From Haloactinospora alba (GTDB lineage: Bacteria; Actinomycetota; Actinomycetes; Streptosporangiales; Streptosporangiaceae), in contig NZ_VFQC01000002.1 of the NCBI RefSeq assembly GCF_006717075.1, forward strand, positions 434,001 through 498,000: 64,000 bases of DNA, in the 5' to 3' direction. The position numbers and the translations under genes are program-made. Shown piece after piece: positions 16,704-25,741 of the stretch. The notes beneath the pieces are model-generated. The model did no database searches. It was not told where the DNA came from and saw nothing but the letters and a program-made list of their open reading frames with translations. Position 1 is the stretch's first letter, and each line of letters opens with the position of its first letter.

Positions 16704-16862
16704 ATGACCGCGACGGTTGTTGCCCCCGCGGAGAACAGAACCAGGGTCGGCGAGCCGGCAGTGGCCAAGCTCGACCCGTACGGCGAGCCGGTTCCGGACC
16801 GTAGGACGGAAACATCCCCCGAGGAGGAAACGGAAAACGAGAAAGAGGACGGCCAATCCTGA
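16704..16862 (+). CDS. Acidic micro-protein with AKLDP motif, copy 2
   Basis: 52 aa, ATG 16704 with GAGGAG 9-10 nt upstream. It reads MTATVVAPAENRT..., then PAVAKLDPYGEPVPDRR and an acidic tail ending EKEDGQS. It shares AKLDP plus downstream Pro/acidic residues with the gene 58 nt upstream, while the rest differs. A hairpin terminator follows within 15 nt, so the two small genes probably form their own transcription unit before the SARP gene. Confidence 0.6.
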   Translation: MTATVVAPAENRTRVGEPAVAKLDPYGEPVPDRRTETSPEEETENEKEDGQS

Positions 16863-16875
16863 GGGAAACCGTCAG

Positions 16876-16921
16876 CTCACCTCCGCCACCTGGAAAAACA
16901 GTCCGACGGTGGCGGGGTGAG
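16876..16921 (+). terminator. Terminator after AKLDP micro-protein genes
   Basis: Stem CTCACCTCCGCCACC / GGTGGCGGGGTGAG (one bulge), 17-nt loop, ending 41 nt before the SARP start. Confidence 0.6.
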
Positions 16922-16962
16922 TTCTTTCTTCTCCCGTACCGGAAATAAAGGGCCTTGCTACA

Positions 16963-19900
16963 GTGCCATCCGTGCAATTCGGCGTGCTCGGCCCTATTTC
17001 GGCGTGGTCCGAGGAAGGCGACGCGGTCCGCGTGGGCGGTCCGCGTCAGCGGTGTGTCCTGGGCGCGTTGCTGGTCGACCTGGGCAGGGAGGTGACAGTA
17101 GAGCGGCTGATCGACTTCCTGTGGGACGACGACCCGCCGCGGACCGCCCGTTCGGTCGTCCAGGTGCAGATCTCGCACCTGCGCCGGGCGTTCCCGGACA
17201 TGATCCAGACGACGGCGGGGGGCTACCTGGCGCGGGTCGATCCCGCGCGCGTCGACCTGCACCGTTTCCGGCAGCTGACCACGCGCGCGCAGGCGGCGTC
17301 GGGCTCCGAGGAGGCGCTGGCGCTCTGGGAGGACGCACTCGCCTGCTGGCGGGGCCACCCCTTCTCCGGGACCGGTTCGGAGACGGTCTGGTACACCGTG
17401 TGCCAGCCGCTGCTGGAGGAACGCTGGGTGGCGCTGACCTCCTGGGCCGAGTGCGCGTTCTCCCTGGGGCACTACACGGACGTCGTCACCCGGCTCACTC
17501 CCCTCGTGCGCGAGGACCCGCTGCGGGAACGGCTGCAGTACCTGCTGATCGCCTCCCTGTACCAGAGCGGGCAGCGGGCGTCCGCGCTCACCGTGTTCCA
17601 CGAGACCCAGCAGCATCTGTCCGAGGAGCTGGGGGTCGACCCGAGCTCGGAGGTCATGGAACTGCACCAGCGGATCCTGAAGGACACCGAAGCCGTGGCG
17701 GCGCCGTCCCCGGCCACGGTGGACACGGTGCCGCTGCGTGTGGAACCCGCCGCCCCTCCCTCCGACCCGGAGGCCGAGGCCGCGCCGGAGTTCGTCTCCC
17801 GCAACGACCTGCCGCGCGACATCCCCGACTTCACCGGCCGGGAGGGGGATCTGAAGAACCTGCTGGACCTCGGCCGGAAACGCAAGGAGCGGGCCGAGGT
17901 CGCGGTGGTCACCGGGCCCGGCGGCGCCGGGAAGACCACCCTGGCCGTGCACGCCGCCCACCGGTTGGACGCGGAGTTCCCGGACGGGCAGTTCTTCATC
18001 GACCTGTACGGTTACAACGTCGACCAGGACCCGCTGACGGTGTCGTCGGCGCTGGGGAGCCTGCTGCGGGCTGTCGGTGTCGAACCGGACGCCATCCCCG
18101 AGTCCGTGGAGGAGCGTTCCGCGTTGTGGCGGGCGATGCTCGCCGGCAGGAAGTGCCTCGTCGTCCTGGACAACGCGGCGAGTTTCGCCCAGGTGTCACC
18201 GCTCCTCCCGGCGGCCGCGGGGTCGTTGACCGTGGTGACGACGCGCCAGGAACTGCCCGGCCTCAGCGGGGTGCAGTACCTCTCCCTCGGGATGCTGGGC
18301 GAGGACGCCTCGCTGCGGTTGTTCTCCACCGTCCTGGGGGCGCACCGCGTGGAGGGCGAGTACGAACGCGCGCTGGCGGTGGCACGGCTGTGCGGTGGCC
18401 TCCCGCTCGCGTTGCGGATCATCGCGGGCCGGATGCTGAGCCGGCCGCGGTGGACGTTCGAACACGTCGAGAAGCGGCTGAGCGAACACCAGCGCCGCTT
18501 CCGCGAGCTGCGGGTCGACGGGCAGAGCGTCGAGGCGGTGTTCGAACTCTCTTACCAGAGCCTGGACATTCCGCACCGCAACGCCTTCCTCACGCTCGGA
18601 GCGATGCTCGGGGGCAGTATCGACCTGTACGGGGCGGCGGTGCTGCTGGACCGCGACCTGCCGGAGTCGGACGACCTGCTGCAGGAACTCGTCAGCGTGT
18701 GCCTCCTGGACGAGCTGGGGGTGGACCTCTACCGGTTCCACGACCTCATCGGGACCTACGCGCGCCACAAGGCGCTGCAGGAGCTTCCCGGCTTCGAGCT
18801 GGAGAACGCGCGGCTGCGGCTCGCGGACCACTACCTCGACATGGCGAACCGGGCGGCGGCGTGGCTGGGGCCGCGCGCGCACGAGTACGACACCGAGAGG
18901 ATCAACGCCTCCCGGTACCGGAGCGAGATCTCCAGCGTCGCCGAGGCGATCTCCTGGTTCGAACGCCACCAGGAGAACCTGGCCTCGGCCGTCGATTTCT
19001 ACGCTGTCTCGGAGGAGGGGGAGAAGGCCTGGAAGCTCGCGGACTCGCTGTGGCGGTTCTACGCCTCGCACGGCGAGACGGAGCTGCTGCTGTCCACGCA
19101 CGAGAAAGCGCTCTCCGCCAACCGCTCCCAGGGGAACCAGCGGGGCAGCGCGGTCACGCTCATCGGCTTGGGGATAGCGCACTGCCTGGCGGGGAGGTTC
19201 GACGTCTCCCTCCGGCTGCTGGTCGAGGCGCGCGACATCCTCAGTTCGCTCGGGGACCGGGAGGGTGAGGTGCGCGCCTACGGGAACCTGGTGCTGGTCT
19301 ACGAGCGGATGGGGAGGTTCCACGACGCCCTGTCGTGCTTATGGACGGTCCTCGAGTACGCCGTCTCCGTCGGGGACCGCCACCTGGAAACCCTGCAGCG
19401 GCTCAACATAAGCGTGGTCTACCACACCCTGGGGGAGTGCGAGCGGGCCGCGCGGTTCGCCGAGGAGGCGCTGCAGACCAGCTCCGAGGAGGAGCACACC
19501 ACGACCCGTTCCGGTGCCCTGCGCATCCTCGGTGAGATCAACACCACCCGCGGGCACTACGACCAGGCGCTCGCGCAGCTGGACGAGGGGCTGCAGCTGG
19601 CCCAGTTCCTGGGTGTCCAGACGCGGGAGATCTACATCCACAACAGCAGGGCTGTCGCCCTGCGGGAGTCGGGTGCGCTCGACTCCGCCATAGAGTCCCA
19701 CCTGCGCGCCCTGGAGCTGGGCGAGGAGACCGAGCAGCGCAGCGCCGAGGCGGAGGTCCGGGTGGACCTCGGCGACACCTACACGCGCGCGCACCGCCAC
19801 ACCGAGGCGTACGAGGCCCACGCGCAGGGGTTGCGGCTCGCGCGGGAACGCAACGAACGCCACATCGAGGGGCGGGCCCTGCTGGGGATCGGTTCCCTTC

Positions 19901-20025
19901 CGGAGGAGAGCGTCCCGGCCGACGACGCCCTCGCCCACGTCACAGCGGCGGCCGAGATCTTCGACGACCTCGGTGTGCCCGAGGCCCAGCGGGCGAGAGA
20001 GGCGCTGCGGAGGCTGCGCGGTTGA
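16963..20025 (+). CDS. AfsR/SARP-family regulator with NB-ARC and TPR domains
   Basis: 1020 aa. Residues 1-~95 are an OmpR-type winged helix ([36 protein letters not shown]); ~100-245 the bacterial transcriptional activation domain; ~310-600 an NB-ARC ATPase with Walker [10 protein letters not shown] (~residue 317), Walker B CLVVLDN (~396) and GLPLA (~479); the rest is TPR repeats. This is the AfsR layout; such proteins activate secondary-metabolite or developmental genes, with the TPR/NB-ARC part sensing a signal. GTG 16963 is favoured by AAGGG upstream; GTG 16972 is an alternative. No biosynthetic cluster is adjacent. The neighbouring AKLDP micro-proteins are candidate ligands or targets. 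Confidence 0.92.
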   Translation: MPSVQFGVLGPISAWSEEGDAVRVGGPRQRCVLGALLVDLGREVTVERLIDFLWDDDPPRTARSVVQVQISHLRRAFPDMIQTTAGGYLARVDPARVDLHRFRQLTTRAQAASGSEEALALWEDALACWRGHPFSGTGSETVWYTVCQPLLEERWVALTSWAECAFSLGHYTDVVTRLTPLVREDPLRERLQYLLIASLYQSGQRASALTVFHETQQHLSEELGVDPSSEVMELHQRILKDTEAVAAPSPATVDTVPLRVEPAAPPSDPEAEAAPEFVSRNDLPRDIPDFTGREGDLKNLLDLGRKRKERAEVAVVTGPGGAGKTTLAVHAAHRLDAEFPDGQFFIDLYGYNVDQDPLTVSSALGSLLRAVGVEPDAIPESVEERSALWRAMLAGRKCLVVLDNAASFAQVSPLLPAAAGSLTVVTTRQELPGLSGVQYLSLGMLGEDASLRLFSTVLGAHRVEGEYERALAVARLCGGLPLALRIIAGRMLSRPRWTFEHVEKRLSEHQRRFRELRVDGQSVEAVFELSYQSLDIPHRNAFLTLGAMLGGSIDLYGAAVLLDRDLPESDDLLQELVSVCLLDELGVDLYRFHDLIGTYARHKALQELPGFELENARLRLADHYLDMANRAAAWLGPRAHEYDTERINASRYRSEISSVAEAISWFERHQENLASAVDFYAVSEEGEKAWKLADSLWRFYASHGETELLLSTHEKALSANRSQGNQRGSAVTLIGLGIAHCLAGRFDVSLRLLVEARDILSSLGDREGEVRAYGNLVLVYERMGRFHDALSCLWTVLEYAVSVGDRHLETLQRLNISVVYHTLGECERAARFAEEALQTSSEEEHTTTRSGALRILGEINTTRGHYDQALAQLDEGLQLAQFLGVQTREIYIHNSRAVALRESGALDSAIESHLRALELGEETEQRSAEAEVRVDLGDTYTRAHRHTEAYEAHAQGLRLARERNERHIEGRALLGIGSLPEESVPADDALAHVTAAAEIFDDLGVPEAQRAREALRRLRG

Positions 20026-20107
20026 CGGTGGGACCGGCCGGTGGCGCGTGCTGGTCCGCCGCGTGTGCGAGCAGTCGCCACGTCCGCTACACTGGCCGAC
20101 GTTGCTT

Positions 20108-20181
20108 CGGGGTGTAGCGCAGCTTGGCAGCGCGCTTCGTTCGGGACGAAGAGGCCGGGAGTTCGAATCTCCCCACCCCGA
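20108..20181 (+). tRNA. tRNA-Pro (anticodon CGG)
   Basis: Acceptor arms CGGGGTG (20108-20114) and CACCCCG (20174-20180), discriminator A 20181. The anticodon stem CTTCG/CGAAG encloses loop TTCGGGA, anticodon CGG. The T arm is CCGGGAGTTCGAATCTCCC-like. No encoded CCA. A strong intrinsic terminator follows. Confidence 0.96.
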
Positions 20182-20211
20182 CAGAGCATTGGCGAGAGAA
20201 CCTCGCTGGTG

Positions 20212-20260
20212 AAAGGGCCACCGTCTGGGAAGCAGGACTTCCCAGACGGTGGCCCTTTTT
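20212..20260 (+). terminator. Rho-independent terminator of tRNA-Pro
   Basis: Perfect 21-bp stem (20212-20232 with 20238-20258), 5-nt loop, with a run of five T at 20256-20260, 31 nt after the tRNA. Confidence 0.92.
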
Positions 20261-20367
20261 CGTGTTCGCGCGTCACACGTGTGTCCGGCCACGCCGCTTC
20301 CGTGACGCGGCGGACCGGCCCGCCCTCGGGCGTCGAGATGCGGAGGCGGAGGCACCCGTGGGTGGAC

Positions 20368-21312
20368 GGCCTGTATCCCACATGCGTGGGGAGCATGTAC
20401 CGCCATCAAGGAAGAGAGTCTTGTAGGCGGGTCCATCCCCGCGTGCGCAGGGAGCATGAGGGCAGCTCCACCGCCCGCGGACCCAGCCGGGGTCCATCCC
20501 CGCGTGCGCGGGGAGCATTGGTTCGGCCGCGGTGCTTACACCACACACCAGGGTCCATCCCCGCGTGCGCGGGGAGCATCGCAGCTGCTCCTGGTGGGCG
20601 GCCACGGCCGGGGGTCCATCCCCGCGTGCGCGGGGAGCATTCAGCGATGCGCCGTTTCGACCGGTAGGCGTTGGGTCCATCCCCGCGTGTGCGGGGAGCA
20701 TCTGAAAGGGAGAAGCGCGAAAACGTCGCGTACTGGGTCCATCCCCGCGTGCGCGGGGAGCATGCGTGGGGCGCTCCGGTGAGCTTCCTCAACGCGGGTC
20801 CATCCCCGCGTGCGCGGGGAGCATGGGCCGTCCTCACCGCGGGCGGACCGGTAGTCGGGTCCATCCCCGCGTGCGCGGGGAGCATGGTTTGGCCGAGCTC
20901 GATTGTGGACTCCGGTCGGGTCCATCCCCGCGTGCGCGGGGAGCATTCGTTCACCGTTTGTATCGTACGCGCGGCTGGGGGTCCATCCCCGCGTGCGCGG
21001 GGAGCATGCAATTTGCAGTGCCCTCCGTGCCGCACAGCAGGGTCCATCCCCGCGTGCGCGGGGAGCATGAGGGCGGCCAGCCCGTCCAGACCCGGGCGGC
21101 GGGTCCATCCCCGCGTGCGCGGGGAGCATAAGGCGTACAAGATCTCGCCGGAGACCGCGCGGGGTCCATCCCCGCGTGCGCGGGGAGCATGAGCTCGGCA
21201 CGTCCAAAATGCAAGCCCAACCGGGTCCATCCCCGCGTGCGCGGGGAGCATGAGGCGAGTGTTGAGGGTGTTCGTCCGGCCGTGGGTCCATCCCCGCGTG
21301 CGCGGGGAGCAT
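20368..21312 (-). CRISPR. CRISPR array 1 (type I-E-like repeat), 16 repeats
   Basis: Fifteen well-conserved 29-nt repeats (on this strand GGGTCCATCCCCGCG...GGGGAGCAT) plus one decayed repeat at 20368-20396. Starts: 20429, 20490, 20551, 20612, 20673, 20735, 20796, 20857, 20918, 20979, 21040, 21101, 21162, 21223, 21284. Spacers are 32 nt (one of 33). The reverse complement, ATGCTCCCCGCG...GATGGACCC, matches the type I-E repeat pattern, so the array reads on the minus strand with its leader at the right. The decayed repeat at the low-coordinate end confirms the trailer side. No cas gene is in the window. Confidence 0.97.
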
Positions 21313-21400
21313 CCTCTCTGACCTGGTCTTCTAGGTCGCGCGCATGCCCGTGTGTGCAACTTCTGGATATTCGGACATAGCACGCACACCCCTCACAAAC
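21313..21400 (-). promoter_or_regulatory. Leader of CRISPR array 1
   Basis: On the minus strand the 85 nt before the first repeat contain ATATCCAGAAGTTGCACACAC, a GC-rich middle, then CCAGGTC and GAGG directly before the repeat. The same blocks in the same order precede array 3 (47101-47168), which identifies both as leaders and shows they share an adaptation/transcription signal. Confidence 0.8.
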
Positions 21401-21588
21401 GGACCACTGCTAGGCGGCGCGGCATCCACCACCGCGACGAGGCCAGGAGACCACATCCGTCCTCACGACGCACACCCTGCCGACTACGCCCCAGCGCGAT
21501 CCCGTTGGGACATCGAGGCTGAGAACGCGACCATACTCCCGCCCGTGTGTGTACCCGCTGCCAGCACAGCTCACAGATGACCTCACCC

Positions 21589-21801
21589 GGCCCCATCCCT
21601 ACATGCGTGGGGCTCACGCCGCACCAGTGCCGGGCCGGTTGCGCGGGACCGGGTCCATCCCCACGTGCGTGGGGCTCACGTAGATCTCCTCACCCATGGG
21701 GGGCGGCCTCCAGGTCCATCCCCACGTGCGTGGGGCTCACCCGTCCTCGAACTCCACCAGCGCGCAGACTCCGGGTCCATCCCCACGTGCGTGGGGCTCA
21801 C
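21589..21801 (-). CRISPR. CRISPR array 2, distinct I-E-like repeat, 4 repeats
   Basis: Repeats at 21589-21617 (decayed), 21651-21679, 21712-21740 and 21773-21801; spacers 33, 32 and 32 nt. On the minus strand the repeat begins GTGAGCCCCACGCACG and ends GATGGACCC, so it differs from array 1 in the 5' trinucleotide/stem bases while keeping the 3' end. The decayed copy at low coordinates again places the leader on the right. It is only 276 nt from array 1 in the same orientation. Confidence 0.93.
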
Positions 21802-22059
21802 CCTTCGCCACCTGCAACAATGCGTGGCGTTATTCTTTTGCAACCCCACATGGCCGGTGTTCCGGTGAATGCGGTCAGGATCTGACCGTACCGTTCCGCT
21901 GCTATCGACACATCCCCATGAGACCACGGAAAACCGACCACTCTCGGATGCCGAGGGGAAGACAGAAGCACCCCGGGGGATGTGGGGGTGTGCGCCGCCA
22001 CGCACACCCCCCCCCCGTTGCGCGCCCGGTCGAGAAAAGGTACGCGTTCCGTGATGGTT
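21802..22059 (-). other. Leader side of array 2 and gene-free gap
   Basis: On the minus strand the 70 nt before array 2 include GCAAAAGAATAACGCCACGC and TTGTTGCAGG, unlike the leader of arrays 1 and 3. Further right is a run of ten C (22007-22016). No gene is seen here. Confidence 0.5.
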
Positions 22060-22461
22060 CTATTCCTGGAGTTCGACCGGGATCCAGTCGGTCAGGATGC
22101 GCGGGTTGGCATGCCGCACCGGCCCACCTCTGACGGGCCGTACGAGGACGTCACCCTGAGCCGTGCCGGGCTGGGGTGTGTGGCCGGTAACCACGTGCAC
22201 GGTGGAACCGGCCGCGTGCAGCCGCACCCGCAGTCCCACGGGCCAGCGGCACTGCAGATACGACATATCCCCACCGGAAAGGCGCTCCACCGTGTCCGGG
22301 TGGACGGTGACCGTGTGGACATCGCCGATCCTGTCGCTGGGAGCGATCCGTAGCATCCCGTCAGCCTGCTGTGTGACGACATCCCACGGGGTGATGCCGT
22401 CGGGCTCCCCGCAGAACCGCACCCACATGCCGGGTTCCCACCCGGGCTCTACTCCTCGCAC
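22060..22461 (-). CDS. Hypothetical protein, last gene of small operon
   Basis: 133 aa from GTG 22461, behind a G-rich ribosome-binding region, overlapping the upstream gene by 13 nt. It has no membrane segment or recognisable motif; the content is beta-rich-looking (VRFCGEP, VHTVTVHPDTVERL, GSTVHVVTGHT). Fourth gene of the operon 23406-22060; overlap suggests translational coupling. Function unknown. Confidence 0.6.
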   Translation of the reverse strand: MRGVEPGWEPGMWVRFCGEPDGITPWDVVTQQADGMLRIAPSDRIGDVHTVTVHPDTVERLSGGDMSYLQCRWPVGLRVRLHAAGSTVHVVTGHTPQPGTAQGDVLVRPVRGGPVRHANPRILTDWIPVELQE

Positions 22462-22685
22462 GGGCCACCACCCCCAGCCTCGCGCTGGTGAGAGATCGCC
22501 CCCGTGTCCTCGTCACTTCTGTCGGTGTCGTGGTCCTCCTCGCCGAGCCAGGCGTCCAATCGGTCGCGCAGCGCGAGGATGGTCGCGCGGACCTGGTTGA
22601 GCCAGAACGCGTGACCCTCGGTAGCTTGGACGAGCTGCTCCACCAGGTCACGCAACTCCCGGCGCTCCTGCGGGGTGAGATTCAC
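22449..22685 (-). CDS. Small helical hypothetical protein
   Basis: 78 aa from GTG 22685, overlapping the upstream stop by 4 nt (22682-22685). The N-terminal 45 residues are predicted helical with heptad-like spacing (RRELRDLVEQLVQATEGHAFWLNQVRA is split by charged residues), the tail is acidic. No known family. Third gene of the operon. Confidence 0.6.
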   Translation of the reverse strand: MNLTPQERRELRDLVEQLVQATEGHAFWLNQVRATILALRDRLDAWLGEEDHDTDRSDEDTGAISHQREAGGGGPCEE

Positions 22686-22897
22686 GCCTGGCCACCTCCC
22701 TGGTCCTGGTTGGTGGCGGACATCAGGTCCTGAACCTGACCGGGCGCGAACCGGCGGTGCCCGCCCGGGGTAACCAGTACCGGGGCCAGGCGGCCCTCGC
22801 GTACCCAGGTGTTGACGGTGGAGGTGGTCACGCCGAAGGCCTCGGCCACATCACCCGGACGCAGCAACGGGGCGGGCCAGGGTGCGGGGGTACTCAC
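22682..22897 (-). CDS. MerR/excisionase-like helix-turn-helix protein
   Basis: 71 aa from GTG 22897, which overlaps the upstream stop by 4 nt and is therefore preferred over the longer frame to 22942. The core LRPGDVAEAFGVTTSTVNTWVREG followed by TPGGHRRF is the AlpA/BldC-type winged HTH seen in small actinobacterial regulators and excisionases. It probably binds DNA as a dimer. Second gene of the operon; such proteins are frequent on mobile elements. Confidence 0.8.
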   Translation of the reverse strand: MSTPAPWPAPLLRPGDVAEAFGVTTSTVNTWVREGRLAPVLVTPGGHRRFAPGQVQDLMSATNQDQGGGQA

Positions 22898-23406
22898 CGG
22901 ACCACCCCCACCGTGCTCTTCTGCTCGCGCTGGGATAGCCATTGCCGCACCAGCGGGGAGAGTTCCGCGCGCACGTCGTCCAGCCCGTCCTCGTGGGCCG
23001 GTGGGGCGGAAGGTTCCGGCGCGGGGACGGCAGCGCCACAGGCCGGACAGGCCCCCTCTTCCTCCCGCCGTTGGCGGTGACGCTCGAACTCGGTCACATA
23101 AGGCCGCACGGGGCTGTGCTCCTCAGGGTCGAGCAGCTCGGGCTCGGGAAACGCGGCTGAAGGGACCATGCCGCTGTCCATGTCCCGGCAGGGGATCCCG
23201 GCCTGGTCGTGGGTTCCACCCCGGGGCGGTGGCACGGTGAAGCGGCGTGCTGCCGCCCGACGGCGAGGCGCAAGCGGCACCGCGACGCGCGGTTCCAGGC
23301 GCTGGTAGCGATCCCGATACCGCGTGGGCGGGAACAGGGCGACAGCCAGCATCAGAAGCAGCGTCCACAGGGACGCGAGGGTGCGAATAAACTGGGGCAC
23401 TGTCAT
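22894..23406 (-). CDS. Single-pass membrane protein with CPxCG zinc-ribbon-like motif
   Basis: 170 aa from ATG 23406 (GAGGAG 3-4 nt further upstream of the start region). Residues 1-25 form one membrane helix (FIRTLASLWTLLLMLAVALF), followed by a basic stretch and a soluble region with a single CPACG pair near residue 130. A lone CxxC might bind metal as a dimer. First gene of the four-gene operon and divergent from the XRE regulator. No family recognised. Confidence 0.6.
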   Translation of the reverse strand: MTVPQFIRTLASLWTLLLMLAVALFPPTRYRDRYQRLEPRVAVPLAPRRRAAARRFTVPPPRGGTHDQAGIPCRDMDSGMVPSAAFPEPELLDPEEHSPVRPYVTEFERHRQRREEEGACPACGAAVPAPEPSAPPAHEDGLDDVRAELSPLVRQWLSQREQKSTVGVVR

Positions 23407-23524
23407 CGACTCCTCATCAGTCGGTGGCCATACCTCCGGGGAGCTCCCACTCTCGCGGAGGTCTTTCTTTGAATTCCCCAACCACGGTGCCGCTGCGGGT
23501 AGGGCGTAACCCATCCCTGCGGGA

Positions 23525-23543
23525 TATCTCAGTTAGAGATAAT
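23525..23543. promoter_or_regulatory. Inverted repeat overlapping a -10 box between divergent genes
   Basis: TATCTC (23525-23530), 5-nt spacer, GAGATA (23536-23541). The right arm overlaps GATAAT (23538-23543), a good -10 hexamer for the XRE gene. Placement between divergent units suits an operator used by the XRE protein. Confidence 0.5.
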
Positions 23544-23583
23544 GAGGGTGGTCGCAACGGTTTATGGGAGCGAGGATTCACCA

Positions 23584-25008
23584 ATGGCGGGAAAAGCGTT
23601 CGAGCCCATCACGATCCCGTCATGGGCATGGAAGCGGGAAGAGACACGTCGTATCCTGCGAGACCGCGATATGGCTGGTCTCCTGCGGTTCGCCCAGAAG
23701 TACGGCGGTGCCAGCCAGACCAAACTTGCTACGGTGACTGGAATCGCGCAGGGGCGGGTGAGCGAGATCATGAACGGTCACAAGAACATGACCGCCTTCG
23801 GCGTCATTGAGCGCGTCGCCGATGGACTGGACATGCCGGACCCGGAACGAATGCTGCTCGGTCTAGCTCCGCAGAACCCGGAAATTCGTACTGGGGAAAA
23901 CGCCTCCACCCCTACCGATATGTCCACGCCCGTTCAGCCGAGTGTGGAGATCTTCGCAGAGGAGGACCGTGTGCGACGACGCGACTTTGTCGGCCTTGCC
24001 GGTTCGGCCGCCGTCCAAGCAGCAACGAGACCACCGACCGGTATTGACGCCATCGCTAGGACGCTGACCCGCTATACCTGTGCCTCCTCCACGTCTTCAC
24101 CGCACACCACCGAACGCATCGACCTTCGGTCGCTCGTAACTGCTGTGCATACGGCGAAATCCGACTACCAGGCATGCCGACACTCCAACGTAGTCGCACG
24201 GCTACCAGAACTGCTGGGCCGACTGGAAGCTGCGGTCAGCAACTATGACGGCGATTCGCTAATGCGTGTGCGCGCGCTCCAGGCCGAGGCGTACCACACC
24301 GCCGCCAGCGTCCTACTGAAGTCCGAGGAACGCGGCCTTGCATGGCTGGCTGCCGACCGGAGTATGCGAATGGCCGAGCGTAGCGCGAGCCTCGCAACCA
24401 TCGGAGCTAGCGCCCGGGTCATTATCCGTGCCTTGACGAAGGATCGCTGCTATAGGACAGCCACGGAACTGGCCACCACGACGGCCGAACGGGTCGAGCA
24501 GGAAACCGACAATCCTTCGTCTGGATCACTCTCGGTATACGGGGCACTGTTGCTCAGCGGATCCATCGCCGCAGCACAGCACGAAGACCGGAGACAAGCC
24601 TACGCGCTGCTCGACGAAGCGGAAACGGTCGGTCGGCGCCTGGGAGGCGACCACAACCACCACTGGACCGCCTTCGGGCCGACAAATGTCCTGCTCCATC
24701 GGGTCAATGCCGCCGTCACGCTTGGCGATGCGGGAAGCGCAATCGACTACGCGCGTCGTATCCACCCTGACACCATCGATGTCATGGAACGCAAGGTCAC
24801 TCTGTTCGTCGATGCGGCCCGTGCCTACAGCCAGTGGGGCAAGCTCGACAAGGCTTACGAGTCGCTGGCGGCGGCGGAACAGTTCGCCAGCGAGGAACTC
24901 AGCGTCCGCCCCGATGTCCATGACCTCATCAACGACATCGGAACGCGGGCCTCCGGGCACCTGAGCAGCAACATCACCGGCCTCGCCCACAGAGCTGGAC
25001 TGAACTGA
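23584..25008 (+). CDS. XRE-family regulator with TPR-like C-terminus
   Basis: 474 aa from ATG 23584 (GCGAGGA upstream; the frame opens earlier at 23542). Residues ~20-75 are a Cro/C1-type HTH (LLRFAQKYGGASQTKLATVTGIAQGRVSEIMNG). Residues ~150-460 form alpha-helical repeats consistent with TPRs. This is a very common actinomycete regulator type. Its codon use and AT content are less biased to GC than neighbours, in keeping with an accessory island. Its stop overlaps the flavoprotein start by one base (TGATG), so the two are translationally coupled. Confidence 0.85.
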   Translation: MAGKAFEPITIPSWAWKREETRRILRDRDMAGLLRFAQKYGGASQTKLATVTGIAQGRVSEIMNGHKNMTAFGVIERVADGLDMPDPERMLLGLAPQNPEIRTGENASTPTDMSTPVQPSVEIFAEEDRVRRRDFVGLAGSAAVQAATRPPTGIDAIARTLTRYTCASSTSSPHTTERIDLRSLVTAVHTAKSDYQACRHSNVVARLPELLGRLEAAVSNYDGDSLMRVRALQAEAYHTAASVLLKSEERGLAWLAADRSMRMAERSASLATIGASARVIIRALTKDRCYRTATELATTTAERVEQETDNPSSGSLSVYGALLLSGSIAAAQHEDRRQAYALLDEAETVGRRLGGDHNHHWTAFGPTNVLLHRVNAAVTLGDAGSAIDYARRIHPDTIDVMERKVTLFVDAARAYSQWGKLDKAYESLAAAEQFASEELSVRPDVHDLINDIGTRASGHLSSNITGLAHRAGLN

Positions 25009-25547
25009 TGCGGGAGGGCAAGACGCTGTACGTGGTGGTCTGCGCAGCGGGCCCTGCCGATGACGTCGCAACGCTCATCAACCAGGCCCACCAGCGCGGA
25101 TGGACCGTCCAGGTCATCGCGACCCCGCAAGCGCTCGCCTTCATCAATACCGATGCCCTGCACGAGCAGACCGGTCGCGTGGTACGCAGCGCCCACGGTG
25201 GCCCCCGCTCACCCAGGGCCGACGCGATCATCATCGCCCCGGCCAGTTTCAACACCATCAACAAGCTTGCTTGCGGGATCGCCGACACCTACGCGTTGGA
25301 TGTCGTCAACGAGGCGATCGGTCTGGGTATCCCGCTGGTGGTCCTGCCGTTCGTCAATGCCGCCTACGCCAGACGCGCGCCGTTGCTGAACAGCGTTGCG
25401 GAGCTACGCGCCGAGGGCGTCTCGGTCCTCCTCGGCCCGGGCGGGTTCGAACCCCACGAACCGGGCGGAGGGACGGAAGCACGCAGCCGGTTCCCGTGGA
25501 AGCACGCCCTGGACACGCTGGACGACCGATGCGGTCCCGACGTGTGA
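25008..25547 (+). CDS. Flavoprotein (HFCD/PPC-decarboxylase-like)
   Basis: 179 aa. It begins GKTLYVVVCAAGPADD, a Rossmann-like first strand, and contains APASFNTINKLACGIADT, the FMN-contacting segment of the homo-oligomeric flavin-containing Cys decarboxylase family (Dfp/EpiD type: APASANTIAKIA.G..D). A full CoaB half is absent. Actinomycete genomes often pair such flavoproteins with XRE-TPR regulators; the reaction there is unknown. Coupled to the XRE gene by a one-base overlap. Confidence 0.85.
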   Translation: MREGKTLYVVVCAAGPADDVATLINQAHQRGWTVQVIATPQALAFINTDALHEQTGRVVRSAHGGPRSPRADAIIIAPASFNTINKLACGIADTYALDVVNEAIGLGIPLVVLPFVNAAYARRAPLLNSVAELRAEGVSVLLGPGGFEPHEPGGGTEARSRFPWKHALDTLDDRCGPDV

Positions 25548-25741
25548 CGGTTAGCAGCCGAGACGCGGAACCGCGGCCTCGGCCTGTCGTTGTCCGCATC
25601 CGAGCGGCACGTGCGTAGCGCCGTTCTCCGGAGGGCGCGTGGGTGTTCGGGACGAGTCCGGCAATCCCCGCTCCGTCCGCTGCGCGGGGCTTGCACTAAT
25701 TCCCTTTCCGGCCGTCGGCTCCGGTGGATAAGCTGTCCCGC

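Noticed and set aside
20108-20181. tRNA-Pro as an integration site for the island
   Set aside because: No second copy of its 3' end, no integrase and no element boundary could be found in the window.
20406-21389. Long open frames crossing the CRISPR arrays that read as repeated RTRGWT or PRVRGEH peptides
   Set aside because: They are translations of the 29-nt repeats and spacers; the regular 61-nt period shows an array and not a protein.
21984-22050. 6C RNA or other known structured RNA at the run of C
   Set aside because: The C-run is one homopolymer without two flanking hairpin loops, so the structure cannot be supported.
22060-25547. cas genes or toxin-antitoxin pairs next to the CRISPR arrays
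   Set aside because: None of the proteins shows Cas1, Cas2, Cas3, Cse or known toxin motifs.
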